A stretch of DNA of 64,000 bases from Spongiibacter marinus. Lineage in GTDB: Bacteria; Pseudomonadota; Gammaproteobacteria; Pseudomonadales; Spongiibacteraceae. Below the pieces are notes generated by a model. It was not told where the DNA came from and did no database searches. It saw nothing but the letters and a program-made list of their open reading frames with translations. Of the stretch, positions 36,376-45,454 are shown one piece after another. Position 1 is the first letter of the stretch. Every line of letters starts with the position of its first letter. The stretch lies in NCBI RefSeq assembly GCF_016906995.1, contig NZ_JAFBBD010000007.1:186001-250000 (forward strand), written 5' to 3'. Position numbers and translations under genes: made by a program.

Positions 36376-37734
36376 TTAGATGGGCTCAAAACTCACGGGC
36401 AGGCCGTCGGCAGGGAAGATCAGCGGCACCCAGCTGCGGGGCATTTCATAGCCGTCTTTCACTTTTATGTTGTAGCGGCGCAGCATGTGGAACAGGAACA
36501 GCTTGGTTTGTACTTCGGCAAAGTTCAGGCCCAGGCATTTGTGAGCGCCGCCGCCAAAGGGTACCCATTGGAAGAAGTGCTTTTTGTCTTCGGCGCGTTC
36601 TTTGGAAAAGCGCTCGGGGTCGAAGTCGTTGGGGTTGCTCCAATACTCTTCCATGTAGTGGGTGAGTAGTGGCGAGATGGCCACCGCGGTGTTTTTGGGT
36701 ACGTGGTAGCCAAAAATGTCCATGTCTTTCAGAGTGCGGCGCGGAATGGCCGGCACAGGGGGATACATGCGCAGGGCTTCTTTAAACACCAGCTTACTGT
36801 CGTCGAGTTTATTCAGGTCGTCGTAGTCGAGCTGGTCTTTGCCGATGGCTGCGTATTCCTCGCGCAGTCGCTGCTGCCACTCGGGGTTCTTGGCCAGTGC
36901 GTAAACAATGGAGCACAGTGTGCTGGTTGTGGTGTCGTGGGCAGCGAACAGCAGGAAAATAATATGGTCGCGCACCGCTTCGTCGGAGAAGTAGTTGCCG
37001 TCTTCATCGGTGGCGTGGCAGATCTGCGAGAAAATATCCCGGCCTTCGTGTTTGCGCTTGTCGTCGATATGCGCCATCACAAAGTCTTCTAAATGCTTGC
37101 GGCCGGTCAGACCGCGATGCCAAAGCGTGCCGGGGATGGGGAGCTTTAATACCGCCATTGAGGCAAGCATGGTGTCCACGAAGGCGGTATTCACACCGCT
37201 GGCTTCTTCGCCCATTTCCACACCTAAAAACACCTCGGCAGCCACTTCCAGCAGCAGCTGTTTTACGGCGTGTTGAAAGTGGAACTCTTTGCCCTTGGGC
37301 CATTCTTCCAGGCCGCGCTCCAGGTGCGGGCTCATGGTGTGCAAATAGCCTTCGATCGATGCCTTCTTAAAAGCACCTTGCAAAATTTTACGGTCGTAGC
37401 GGTGGGCCTCGGCGTCTTTCAGCATCAGCCCGTTGGGGAAGAGTCGGTCCAGTAATGGGTTCCAGGCCAGCATGCTGGAGAACTGGCCGTCGCTGTTTTT
37501 CAGTACCAGTTCGTTCGCTTCCGGGCCGAGCAGGGTCAGGCTGTGTTGGAACAGGGTATTGCCGCGCGAAATTTTGCCGTATTTGCGGTAGCGCATTTCG
37601 GTGAGCGCTTTGTAGTTCTTCAAAAAACTGAAGGTCTGGCCGAACAGGGGCAGGCCGCTGTCACCGGGAATATGCGTCAGCTTGCGATTGGGTTGGCGCG
37701 GGTAGTCTTGGTAGTCAACGCTGGTGCTGTTCAT
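36376..37734 (-). CDS. Cytochrome P450
   Basis: A 452-residue P450 with I-helix FAAHDTTTS, ExxR in KEALRMYPPVP, and the heme-binding loop FGGGAHKCLG with the ligand Cys at about residue 400. The PPVPAIPRRTLKD stretch resembles the CYP26/CYP120/CYP51-like group acting on isoprenoids or sterols. No N-terminal membrane helix is evident, so it is a soluble class I enzyme needing separate ferredoxin and reductase, which are not in this window. It is divergent from the first acyl-CoA dehydrogenase gene over a 288-bp gap and may perform the initial hydroxylation of the substrate degraded by that cluster (inference). Confidence 0.93.
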   Translation of the reverse strand: MNSTSVDYQDYPRQPNRKLTHIPGDSGLPLFGQTFSFLKNYKALTEMRYRKYGKISRGNTLFQHSLTLLGPEANELVLKNSDGQFSSMLAWNPLLDRLFPNGLMLKDAEAHRYDRKILQGAFKKASIEGYLHTMSPHLERGLEEWPKGKEFHFQHAVKQLLLEVAAEVFLGVEMGEEASGVNTAFVDTMLASMAVLKLPIPGTLWHRGLTGRKHLEDFVMAHIDDKRKHEGRDIFSQICHATDEDGNYFSDEAVRDHIIFLLFAAHDTTTSTLCSIVYALAKNPEWQQRLREEYAAIGKDQLDYDDLNKLDDSKLVFKEALRMYPPVPAIPRRTLKDMDIFGYHVPKNTAVAISPLLTHYMEEYWSNPNDFDPERFSKERAEDKKHFFQWVPFGGGAHKCLGLNFAEVQTKLFLFHMLRRYNIKVKDGYEMPRSWVPLIFPADGLPVSFEPI

Positions 37735-38022
37735 GGTGTTCCTCGTTGTGGCTAGCCGCAGTGCGGCACATCTTGGCAGACACAGTAGGGCAGGCGTTTT
37801 TTAGGGTCTAGTCGGCAGGCGACGGCGGTGGTCGATGCGCGCCAGTGGGCGGGGGATTCCCGTTTTTTGTAAGAAAATGTCAAGTGGTTGTCACGGTCAA
37901 TCATTGCCGCTTTGGGGGCGGCGAGGCGATGCTGTGCGTCGACACGCAGTGCCGAGCCTCGGCTCTGGCAGGAAAAACAAACCTCGGCGCCAGCGCGCCG
38001 ATTGAATAACGAGAGAAGAACC

Positions 38023-39195
38023 ATGCTTCCCAGAGATTTTACAGAAGAGCAGCAAATGTTTCGTTCGGCCTACCGCAAATTCCTGGAACAGGAAGTGGCC
38101 CCGAATGTGGATGCCTGGCGCGAGCAGGGCATTGTTGACCGGGAGGTATTTAAAAAGGCCGGTGAGCAGGGCTTTTTGATGGTTTGGCCCGACGAGCAGT
38201 ACGGCGGCATGGGCGACCGCGACTTCCGTTTTGAGCAGATCATTATTGAAGAAACCGCCAACGTTTACGCCGGTGACTGGGCGAATACCCTACACAGCCG
38301 TTTGGTTGGCCCCTATATCGACCGCTTTGGCAGTGAAGAACAAAAGGCGCGCTTTTTGCCGCGCTGTGTGAGTGGTGAGGTGATTCTGGCAGTGGCGATG
38401 ACCGAGCCCGACGCCGGTTCCGACCTTGCGGGTATGCGCGCCGTGGCTAAAGACATGGGCGACCACTGGCTGCTGAGTGGTAACAAAACGTATATCACCA
38501 ACGGCATTAATTCCGATGTGGTGATCGTAGCGGCCAAGACCGATCCGGAAAACAACCCCCACGCGATGGGCCTGTTTTTGGTGGAGCGCGGCATGGAAGG
38601 CTTCGAGCGCGGTCGCAATTTGAAGAAGATGGGCATGAAGGCCCAGGACACTGCGGAACTGTTCTTCAATGAAGTGCGTATTCCCAAAGAGAACGTACTG
38701 GGCGACCCAACTATGGGCTTTATATACCTGATGGAAGGTCTGGCTGAAGAGCGTTTGATTGGCGCCTGCGGCTTTTTGTCTTCAGCGCAGAAGGCGTTTG
38801 AAGTGACGCGTGAATTCTGTGAGCAGCGCAAGGTGTTTGGCAAGCCGCTGTCAAAAATGCAGAACACCCAGTTCAAAATGGCTGAACTGCGCACCGAGTT
38901 GGACGTGGCTCAGGCCTATGTTGACCAGTGTGTTGCGGTGCATAACCGTGGCCAGTTAACCGCAGAAGATGCCGCCAAAGCCAAGCTGTATACCAGTGAG
39001 TTGCTGTGCCGCATGGTTGACGAAGGCGTGCAGCTGCACGGTGGTGCGGGTTACATGGACGAGTATCCGATCTCCCGTATGTACTGCGACGCGCGTATTA
39101 CCCGCATTTTTGCCGGTACCTCAGAAATTATGAAGCTGATTATTGCCCGCGATGTATTCGCCGACAGCTTCGTTCCCTTTGTTGATCGCGCCTAA
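38023..39195 (+). CDS. Acyl-CoA dehydrogenase (homotetrameric type)
   Basis: The protein is 390 residues from ATG 38023, preceded by GAGAGAAG; the longer open frame upstream has no family sequence. FAD-binding stretches include VAMTEPDAGSDLAGM, and the catalytic base Glu is at about residue 368 in FAGTSEIMKL, the classic position of medium/long-chain enzymes. C-terminal QLHGGAGYMDEYPI is typical. It oxidises a saturated acyl-CoA to 2-enoyl-CoA and passes electrons to ETF. It is followed by an SDR after 35 bp. Confidence 0.94.
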   Translation: MLPRDFTEEQQMFRSAYRKFLEQEVAPNVDAWREQGIVDREVFKKAGEQGFLMVWPDEQYGGMGDRDFRFEQIIIEETANVYAGDWANTLHSRLVGPYIDRFGSEEQKARFLPRCVSGEVILAVAMTEPDAGSDLAGMRAVAKDMGDHWLLSGNKTYITNGINSDVVIVAAKTDPENNPHAMGLFLVERGMEGFERGRNLKKMGMKAQDTAELFFNEVRIPKENVLGDPTMGFIYLMEGLAEERLIGACGFLSSAQKAFEVTREFCEQRKVFGKPLSKMQNTQFKMAELRTELDVAQAYVDQCVAVHNRGQLTAEDAAKAKLYTSELLCRMVDEGVQLHGGAGYMDEYPISRMYCDARITRIFAGTSEIMKLIIARDVFADSFVPFVDRA

Positions 39196-39230
39196 GCGCG
39201 GTTTCACTCATCACGTTTAGGAGTAGAAAG

Positions 39231-40004
39231 ATGGATGTAAACGGAAAAGTTGCCCTGGTCACCGGTGGTGCATCGGGTTTGGGTAAAGCGACGGTAGAGT
39301 CGATTGTGGCAGCGGGTGGCAAGGTCGCCATTCTGGATATGAATGAAGCCCTCGGTCAGGCCCTGGCTGAGCAGCTGGGCAGTGAAAAAGCGCTGTTTGT
39401 TGCCACGAATGTGGCGGACGAAGCCTCTGTTGAAGCGGCGGTGAAGGCCTGTTTGGAGGCCTTCGGCGCGATTCACATCTGCTGCAATTTCGCCGGTATT
39501 GGCAACGCTATTAAAACAGTGGGCAAGCAAGGCGCCTTCCCGCTGGACCAGTTTAAGCGTGTGATCGACATTAACCTGGTGGGCTCGTTCAATGTGCTGC
39601 GATTGGCGGCCGAGGCCATGGCCAAGCAAGACCCCATCGACGAATTTGGTGGCCGCGGGGTGATTATCAACACTGCATCGGTTGCCGCCTTCGACGGCCA
39701 AATTGGCCAGGCTGCCTACAGCGCCAGTAAGGGCGGTGTTGTCGGCATGACCCTGCCGATCGCTCGCGACCTGGCGAGCTATGGCATTCGCGTTAACACC
39801 ATTGCACCGGGTTTGATCGACACGCCCCTGTTGGCGTCTTTGCCTGAAGAAGCGCGCCAGTCGTTGGCGCAGTCGGTACTTAACCCCAAGCGCCTCGGCC
39901 AGCCCGAGGAAATTGCCAGCCTGGCGATGCACATTATCGCCAACGACTACCTCAATGCTGAAGTGATCCGTATGGATGGCGGCATTCGCATGCAGCCGCG
40001 GTAA
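39231..40004 (+). CDS. SDR, 3-hydroxyacyl-CoA dehydrogenase type 2-like (HSD10-like)
   Basis: A 257-residue classical SDR. The NAD motif TGGASGLGKAT is at 11-21, with NVADE and FAGIGNA stretches, and the catalytic Tyr-Lys is in AYSASKGGVVGM. The ANDYLNAEVIRMDGGIRM end is like HSD17B10/type 2 3-hydroxyacyl-CoA dehydrogenase. It probably oxidises a 3-hydroxyacyl-CoA or steroid-like hydroxyl. GGAG precedes the ATG. It lies between acyl-CoA dehydrogenase genes, in line with a beta-oxidation role. Confidence 0.9.
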   Translation: MDVNGKVALVTGGASGLGKATVESIVAAGGKVAILDMNEALGQALAEQLGSEKALFVATNVADEASVEAAVKACLEAFGAIHICCNFAGIGNAIKTVGKQGAFPLDQFKRVIDINLVGSFNVLRLAAEAMAKQDPIDEFGGRGVIINTASVAAFDGQIGQAAYSASKGGVVGMTLPIARDLASYGIRVNTIAPGLIDTPLLASLPEEARQSLAQSVLNPKRLGQPEEIASLAMHIIANDYLNAEVIRMDGGIRMQPR

Positions 40005-40126
40005 GTCTGCTTGCCCCGGGTCGGCCGCTGCCAACAAACGGCGCCCGGGGACTAACCCCTTTCTTTACGCTGCTGATAGCCTAAATTCAGGATGCAGCGT
40101 GGCCTGCCAATAATAGAGAGAAAGCT

Positions 40127-41305
40127 ATGCACGCGACATTTTCTGCAGAAGAGCTCGCCTTCCAAGAGGAAGTTCGGGCGTTTTTGCGCGACAACTTTAA
40201 CGACGACATGGCCGCGCGAATTCGCGACCCCAAGACCTTTAAAGCCGCGACCATTGAGTGGCAGAAAAAGCGTTTTGACAAGGGTTGGGTGGCGCCGGGC
40301 TGGCCGGTTGAGCATGGCGGCTGTGGTTGGAGCGATACCCAAAAATACATTTTCGACAGCGCCCTGGCTGAAGCCGGCGCGCCGGATGTGCCGCCCTTTG
40401 GTTTGAAGATGGTCGGGCCGGTGATTTACACCTTTGGCACCGAGGAACAAAAGCAGCAATTCTTGCCTGGCATTCTCAACGGCGACACATGGTGGTGTCA
40501 GGGCTACTCCGAGCCGGGCGCGGGCAGTGACCTGGCCGGTTTGCAAACCCGCGCCGAACGCGATGGCGACGACTATGTGATTAACGGCACTAAAATCTGG
40601 ACCACATACGCCCAGTATGCCGATTGGATGTTTGCGCTGGTACGCACCGACAACAGCGGCAAGCCGCAGCAGGGCATCAGCTTCTTGCTGATTGATATGC
40701 GCACGCCAGGCATCACCGTGTCGCCGATTATTGCCATTGACGGTGAGCATCATTTAAACGAAGTCAGCTTTGAAAACGTGCGGGTGCCAGTGGTAAACCG
40801 CATCGGTGAAGAGAATCAGGGCTGGACCTATGCCAAGGCGCTGCTCAGCCACGAGCGCACTGCGCTGTCTGGCATCGCTTACTGCAAACAAGTGCTGAAC
40901 AACGTGCGCAAGCTGGCGGCCGATGAGAACGACGACGGCCAGCCGCTGTTGAATAACCCCACGTTTCAGGCGCGCATGGCCGATATTGAAATGGAGTTGA
41001 TGGCGTTGGAATACACCGAGCTGCGCGTGCTGGCCACCGTGGCCAATGGCGGCGCACCGGGCATGGAGTCGTCCTTGCTCAAGCTCAAAGGTACGGAGCT
41101 GCAACAGGCTGTGCAGAATTTGTTTTTCGATGTGGCGGGACTGTACGGCAGCGTGCTGCCGGCCGATGCCGATTTGTCATCGCTGGGCCATGACTACGGC
41201 GACCAAGCGCGACGGGAGTATATGTACGGTCGGGCCTGCACCATTTACGGCGGCAGTAACGAAGTACAAAAAAATATCATCGCGAAATTTGGGCTGGGGC
41301 TGTAG
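40127..41305 (+). CDS. Acyl-CoA dehydrogenase, catalytic (large) subunit of a heteromeric pair
   Basis: The 392-residue enzyme resembles pimeloyl-CoA dehydrogenase large subunit or FadE29-type proteins. WWCQGYSEPGAGSDLAG is the FAD/substrate loop, GTKIWTTYAQYADWM is typical of this branch, and the catalytic Glu is near residue 379 in IYGGSNEVQKNIIA. The next gene, 9 bp later, encodes a partner lacking this Glu. Such adjacent pairs form alpha2beta2 complexes acting on bulky or dicarboxylic acyl-CoA, including steroid side chains. Confidence 0.9.
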   Translation: MHATFSAEELAFQEEVRAFLRDNFNDDMAARIRDPKTFKAATIEWQKKRFDKGWVAPGWPVEHGGCGWSDTQKYIFDSALAEAGAPDVPPFGLKMVGPVIYTFGTEEQKQQFLPGILNGDTWWCQGYSEPGAGSDLAGLQTRAERDGDDYVINGTKIWTTYAQYADWMFALVRTDNSGKPQQGISFLLIDMRTPGITVSPIIAIDGEHHLNEVSFENVRVPVVNRIGEENQGWTYAKALLSHERTALSGIAYCKQVLNNVRKLAADENDDGQPLLNNPTFQARMADIEMELMALEYTELRVLATVANGGAPGMESSLLKLKGTELQQAVQNLFFDVAGLYGSVLPADADLSSLGHDYGDQARREYMYGRACTIYGGSNEVQKNIIAKFGLGL

Positions 41306-41314
41306 GAGGGCGTT

Positions 41315-44041
41315 ATGGACTTTTCACTCAATGCTGAGCAGCAACTGCTCAAAGACAGTATCGATAAATATATGGCCGAGCGTTACGACGCCGACCAACG
41401 CAGGCAGTACCTGGCTAAAGAGACAGGCTTTTCCGGCAAGGTGTGGCAGGACTACGCCGAGCTGGGTTGGCTGACCGTGCCCCTGCCTGAATCGGAAGGC
41501 GGTTTTGGCGGTTCGGTGGTGGATACCTCTGTGCTAATGGAAGCCATGGGCCGCAGCGTTGCCGTTGAGCCCTATCTGGGTTCGATTCTGCTGGGCGCTC
41601 AGTTGATTGCGCGCGGCAATAACGCGGCAGTAAAAGGCCGCTATCTGGAAGAAATTATGGCGGGCAGCTGCCACGCCGCGTTTGCCTATCAGGAGCGTCG
41701 TAGCCGCCACCAGCTCGATGCCATGGACTGCCGCGCTGAGCGCAGTGCTGACGGGTATCGCCTGAGCGGCAGTAAAACGCTGGTGCTCAACGGCGCGGCC
41801 GCCGATGTGCTGGTTGTGGCCGCGTGGCTGGATGACGCCTACACACTGTTTGCGGTGCCCGCGACAAGCAATGGCGTACAGCGCGATGCCTTCAAATTGA
41901 TGGACGGCCAGCGCGTCGCGAATATTCATTTCGATGCGGTGGAGCTCACCGGCGATAGCGTGATCTGCGATGGCGATGCCGCCCTGGCAATGGTCGAAAC
42001 GGTGATTGCCGAAGCGACCATTGCGGTGTCGGCTCAAGCGGTTGGCGCGATGGAAAAGCTGCTGAAGGAAACGGTGGAATACAGCAATACCCGCAAGCAG
42101 TTTGGCCAGCCCATCGGCAAATTCCAGGCGCTACAACACCGTATGGTGGATATGTACACGGCCACTGAGCAATGCCGTTCGCTACTGGTGCGTGCGCTGT
42201 GTTCGCACAGTGGTGGCGAAGCGCAGGCAGCCAGTGATACGGCGGCGCTGAAAGCCATGGTCGGCAAACACGGCCGCGCAGTCGCCGAGGAAGCGGTGCA
42301 GCTTCACGGCGGTATGGGCGTGACGGAAGAGCTGAGTATTGGCGACTACTTAAAGCGACTAATGGTTATCGACACCCTGTTCGGTGACAGTGATTGGCAA
42401 CGTCGGCGGTTTGCGGCGCTGCGCTACGGGCCGCAGGCTGCGCAGCGGGGCGCGCGCCCTCTGATAAAAACGATAAGGAATACATCCATGTTTGATAGTT
42501 TTGTTGAGTACCTGGCCTTTCAGGCAAAAATGCGCCCCGAAGCGCCCTTCGGCAATGACGCAGACAGCCATTTAAGCTACGCCGAGGCCTGGCAGAAAAT
42601 GGGTCACGTCGCGGCGCGCTTGCAGGCGCGCGGTATCACCAAGGGTGACCGAGTGGCCATTCTCAGCAAAAACTCCCTGGACAACTTCCTGGTTTTTCTC
42701 GGTTGTGCGCGCGCCGGTGTGGTGCCGGTTGGCATTAACTACCGCCTTACCGCAGATGAGGTTGGCTTTATTGCTGAAGACGCCGACGTACGCATGCTGT
42801 TTGTCGACGGCGAATTTGCGCCATTGATCGGCTCCTACCTGGCTGGTGTTGAGCAGGTTTCTATTGTGGGTGACGTCGATGGCGCAGTGCCCTTAAACGA
42901 GTGGTTGGGCGAACCACTGACGCCGGACGCGGTGACCCTGAACGGCGATGATGTGCTGTTTCAAATGTACACCAGCGGCACCACCGGTTTGCCTAAGGGC
43001 ACTTTGCTGACCCACCGCAATTTGATCTGTAACAGCATTCAAGCGCCGCTGACCACTGGCCGCGCGCCGCGCGCCGGTGACCGCGCCTTAATTATTGCAC
43101 CTACCTTCCATGCCCTGGGCTTGGTGGGTGCCTTGATGGCGGTGTATTACGGCTGCGAGTTGGTGTTGCACCGCGACTACGACCCCATTGGCATGATCGA
43201 GACCATGGCCAATGAGAACATCACCTATGTTTCTGTGGTGCCGGTGATGCTGCAGTTCTCACTGGCCTGCATTCCCGATATCGAGAAATACGAATTCCCG
43301 AACCTGCGCTGGATTAACTACGGCGCGTCGCCGATTTCGGTGGACCTGTTAAAGCGCTGTTTGGAAGTCTTCGACTGCGAGTTTTATCAGGGCTATGGTC
43401 AGACGGAGTCGACCACCGCACTGACCTTCCTCACTAACGACGACCATATGCGTGCTCTGCAGGGCAAGCCTGAATTGCTGCGCTCCTGCGGTCGCGCGGT
43501 GTTTGGCACCGAGTTGCGTATTGTCGATGACAAGGGCAATACGCTGCCTACCGGCGAGGTGGGCGAAATTCTCGGCCGTGGCCCACAGGTGATGAAGGGC
43601 TATTGGAAACGCGAAGAGGCCACTGCAAAAACCGTGGTGGACGGCTGGTTGCACACCGGCGATGCCGGGTATCTGGACGAAGACGGCTATCTGTTTATTA
43701 AAGACCGCGTGAAAGATTTGATTATTTCCGGCGGCGAAAACATTTATCCCGCGGAAGTTGAAAATGTATTGATGTCTCACCCGAAAATTGCCGATGCAGC
43801 GGTGATTGGTGTGCCGGACGAAAAATGGGGCGAGGTCCCCCTGGCCGTGCTGGTGGCTGGCGAGGACGGTGAGATCACCGTCGATGAGATGGTTGAACAC
43901 TGTAGCAGTTCACTGGCCGGGTTTAAAACGCCGAAGCTGATCGAATATGTGGCGGCGCTGCCACGTAACCCCAGCGGCAAAATACTGAAAAAAGAACTGC
44001 GCGCGAGTATCGTGCCTAAGTATCAGGGCGAAACTGCCTGA
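41315..44041 (+). CDS. Acyl-CoA dehydrogenase small subunit joined in frame to an acyl-CoA synthetase
   Basis: One 908-residue open frame. Residues 1-380 are an acyl-CoA dehydrogenase like pimeloyl-CoA dehydrogenase small subunit, with the KLLKETVEYSNTRKQFGQPI helix. The tail is MVIDTLFGDSDWQRR where catalytic enzymes carry GTSE, so it is a non-catalytic or FAD-only partner of the preceding gene. Residues about 392-908 are an AMP-forming ligase with P-loop YTSGTTGLPKGT, QGYGQTESTT, WLHTGDAGYLDEDGYL and the Lys of PRNPSGKILKKEL. Between them lies a sequence that looks like an intergenic spacer: tandem stops TGATAA in another frame (42462-42467), AAGGAA and an ATG at 42488. The join may be a real fusion, a lost stop or a one-base error in a G-run at 42447-42450. 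Two separate proteins may well be made. Confidence 0.85.
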   Translation: MDFSLNAEQQLLKDSIDKYMAERYDADQRRQYLAKETGFSGKVWQDYAELGWLTVPLPESEGGFGGSVVDTSVLMEAMGRSVAVEPYLGSILLGAQLIARGNNAAVKGRYLEEIMAGSCHAAFAYQERRSRHQLDAMDCRAERSADGYRLSGSKTLVLNGAAADVLVVAAWLDDAYTLFAVPATSNGVQRDAFKLMDGQRVANIHFDAVELTGDSVICDGDAALAMVETVIAEATIAVSAQAVGAMEKLLKETVEYSNTRKQFGQPIGKFQALQHRMVDMYTATEQCRSLLVRALCSHSGGEAQAASDTAALKAMVGKHGRAVAEEAVQLHGGMGVTEELSIGDYLKRLMVIDTLFGDSDWQRRRFAALRYGPQAAQRGARPLIKTIRNTSMFDSFVEYLAFQAKMRPEAPFGNDADSHLSYAEAWQKMGHVAARLQARGITKGDRVAILSKNSLDNFLVFLGCARAGVVPVGINYRLTADEVGFIAEDADVRMLFVDGEFAPLIGSYLAGVEQVSIVGDVDGAVPLNEWLGEPLTPDAVTLNGDDVLFQMYTSGTTGLPKGTLLTHRNLICNSIQAPLTTGRAPRAGDRALIIAPTFHALGLVGALMAVYYGCELVLHRDYDPIGMIETMANENITYVSVVPVMLQFSLACIPDIEKYEFPNLRWINYGASPISVDLLKRCLEVFDCEFYQGYGQTESTTALTFLTNDDHMRALQGKPELLRSCGRAVFGTELRIVDDKGNTLPTGEVGEILGRGPQVMKGYWKREEATAKTVVDGWLHTGDAGYLDEDGYLFIKDRVKDLIISGGENIYPAEVENVLMSHPKIADAAVIGVPDEKWGEVPLAVLVAGEDGEITVDEMVEHCSSSLAGFKTPKLIEYVAALPRNPSGKILKKELRASIVPKYQGETA
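42462..42490 (+). promoter_or_regulatory. Internal ribosome site and start codon of the acyl-CoA synthetase part
   Basis: Tandem stops in the +1 frame (TGATAA 42462-42467), AAGGAA (42475-42480) and ATG (42488-42490, 7 nt later) form a normal gene junction inside the open frame. A ligase started at 42488 would have 517 residues and begin MFDSFVEYLAFQAKMRP, the usual full length for this ligase class. Confidence 0.65.
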
Positions 44042-44123
44042 TAAGGCATGATCCACTGGTCGGTAGCCACTACGTATACCGAACTGGCTATTACAGAATC
44101 ACTGTCCTGCTATGGAGTTAAGG

Positions 44124-45356
44124 ATGAGTAAATTTTTTAGAACCCTGCTACAGCGCACGTATCTGGCGTTGATCGCTATTCCCTTCAAGTTGATGCCGTC
44201 GCTCGCGTATATGGCCTTCAACGGCCAGGGAAGCACGGCGCAGCTGTGTCGACATATCGCCCGCCAAGGCGCGCAGCGCGTGTTAATTGTCAGCGATAAA
44301 ATTTTGGTGGAGCTGGGCATTGTCGGTAAGGCCGTTGATGTGTTGAAGGAAGAGGGTGTCGAGTGCGTAATTTATGATGGCATTCTTCCCGACCCCACTT
44401 TTGCAATGGTTGATGAAGGCCTGGCACTGCAACAGCAGCACAAATGCGATGCGGTGTTGGCGATTGGTGGCGGCTCGTCAATTGATTGCGCCAAGACCAT
44501 TGCCTCGGCGGCGACCAATGGCCGCGACGGTCGCAAGCTGGAAGGCTACTTCAAAGTGAAGGCTATGCCGCTGCCCCTGTTTGCATTGCCCACCACCTCG
44601 GGCACCGGTTCAGAGGCGACGATTGCTGCGGTGGTTTCCGACCCGGCGAGTCATGAAAAGTGCTTTTTGGCCGACCCGAAAATGCTGCCCAAAGCGGTGG
44701 CGTTGGACGCGGATCTGCTGCTGGGGATGCCTGCACCGATTACCGCCGCCACGGGGATGGATGCGCTGACCCACGCGGTGGAAACCTACATCAGCCTGTG
44801 GGGCACCGAGAGCAGCAATGGCTACGGCTATGCGGCGGTAAAAATGATTTTCGACTACCTGCCACGCGCCTACCGCGACGGCAACGACGCCGAGGCGCGT
44901 GAGCAAATGGCGTTAGCGGCCTACTACGCTGGCATGGCAATTAACGATGCTGGGGTGGGTAATGTTCACGCGATCGCTCACCAGTTAGGGCGCCATTACG
45001 GCACGCCACACGGCTTGGCAAACGCATTGGTGATGCCTGAGGTATTGCGCTTTATGGCCAAGGCATCCGAACAACCGCTGGCTGAGTTGGGGCGCTTGAT
45101 TGGTGTGGCCGATACCAGCACTGGCGATGCCCAAGCGGCAGAGAAGTTTATCGATGCGGTGGCGGATTTGAATACGCGCCTGGGTGTGCCCGATGTACTG
45201 GATACGCTGCGTGAAGAGGATATTGCTGCCATTGCCGCGGATGCGGTGAAGGAAGGGGCGGGCTATCCGGTGCCGGTACTGATGAGCCGCAAAGAGTGTC
45301 AGGCGATTTTGCGTACCCTGTTAAAGCAAACCGGTGATGCGCGCGCGATGGCGTAA
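44124..45356 (+). CDS. Iron-containing alcohol dehydrogenase
   Basis: The 410-residue protein is read from ATG 44124, which has GGAG 6 nt upstream; an ATG at 44112 is also in frame. It is a group III dehydrogenase with NAD loop AIGGGSSIDCAKT. The iron ligands are in PITAATGMDALTHAVETYIS (Asp, His) and GNVHAIAHQLGRHYGTPHG (two His). It interconverts an alcohol and aldehyde. It is the last plus-strand gene of the catabolic run, ending in a bidirectional terminator, and may oxidise a hydroxylated intermediate. Confidence 0.93.
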   Translation: MSKFFRTLLQRTYLALIAIPFKLMPSLAYMAFNGQGSTAQLCRHIARQGAQRVLIVSDKILVELGIVGKAVDVLKEEGVECVIYDGILPDPTFAMVDEGLALQQQHKCDAVLAIGGGSSIDCAKTIASAATNGRDGRKLEGYFKVKAMPLPLFALPTTSGTGSEATIAAVVSDPASHEKCFLADPKMLPKAVALDADLLLGMPAPITAATGMDALTHAVETYISLWGTESSNGYGYAAVKMIFDYLPRAYRDGNDAEAREQMALAAYYAGMAINDAGVGNVHAIAHQLGRHYGTPHGLANALVMPEVLRFMAKASEQPLAELGRLIGVADTSTGDAQAAEKFIDAVADLNTRLGVPDVLDTLREEDIAAIAADAVKEGAGYPVPVLMSRKECQAILRTLLKQTGDARAMA

Positions 45357-45384
45357 GTAGCGCGTGCCACACACTGGTGATAAG

Positions 45385-45420
45385 CCATAAAAAAACCGGC
45401 ATTTGCCGGTTTTTTTATGG
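45385..45420. terminator. Bidirectional terminator
   Basis: A perfect 16-bp inverted repeat (45385-45400 and 45405-45420) around an ATTT loop has an A-run on one arm and a T-run on the other. It serves both the alcohol dehydrogenase gene and the convergent thiolase-like gene. Confidence 0.95.
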
Positions 45421-45454
45421 GCGGCGTTTTCAGCCGCCGCGCGTACGGATTGAC

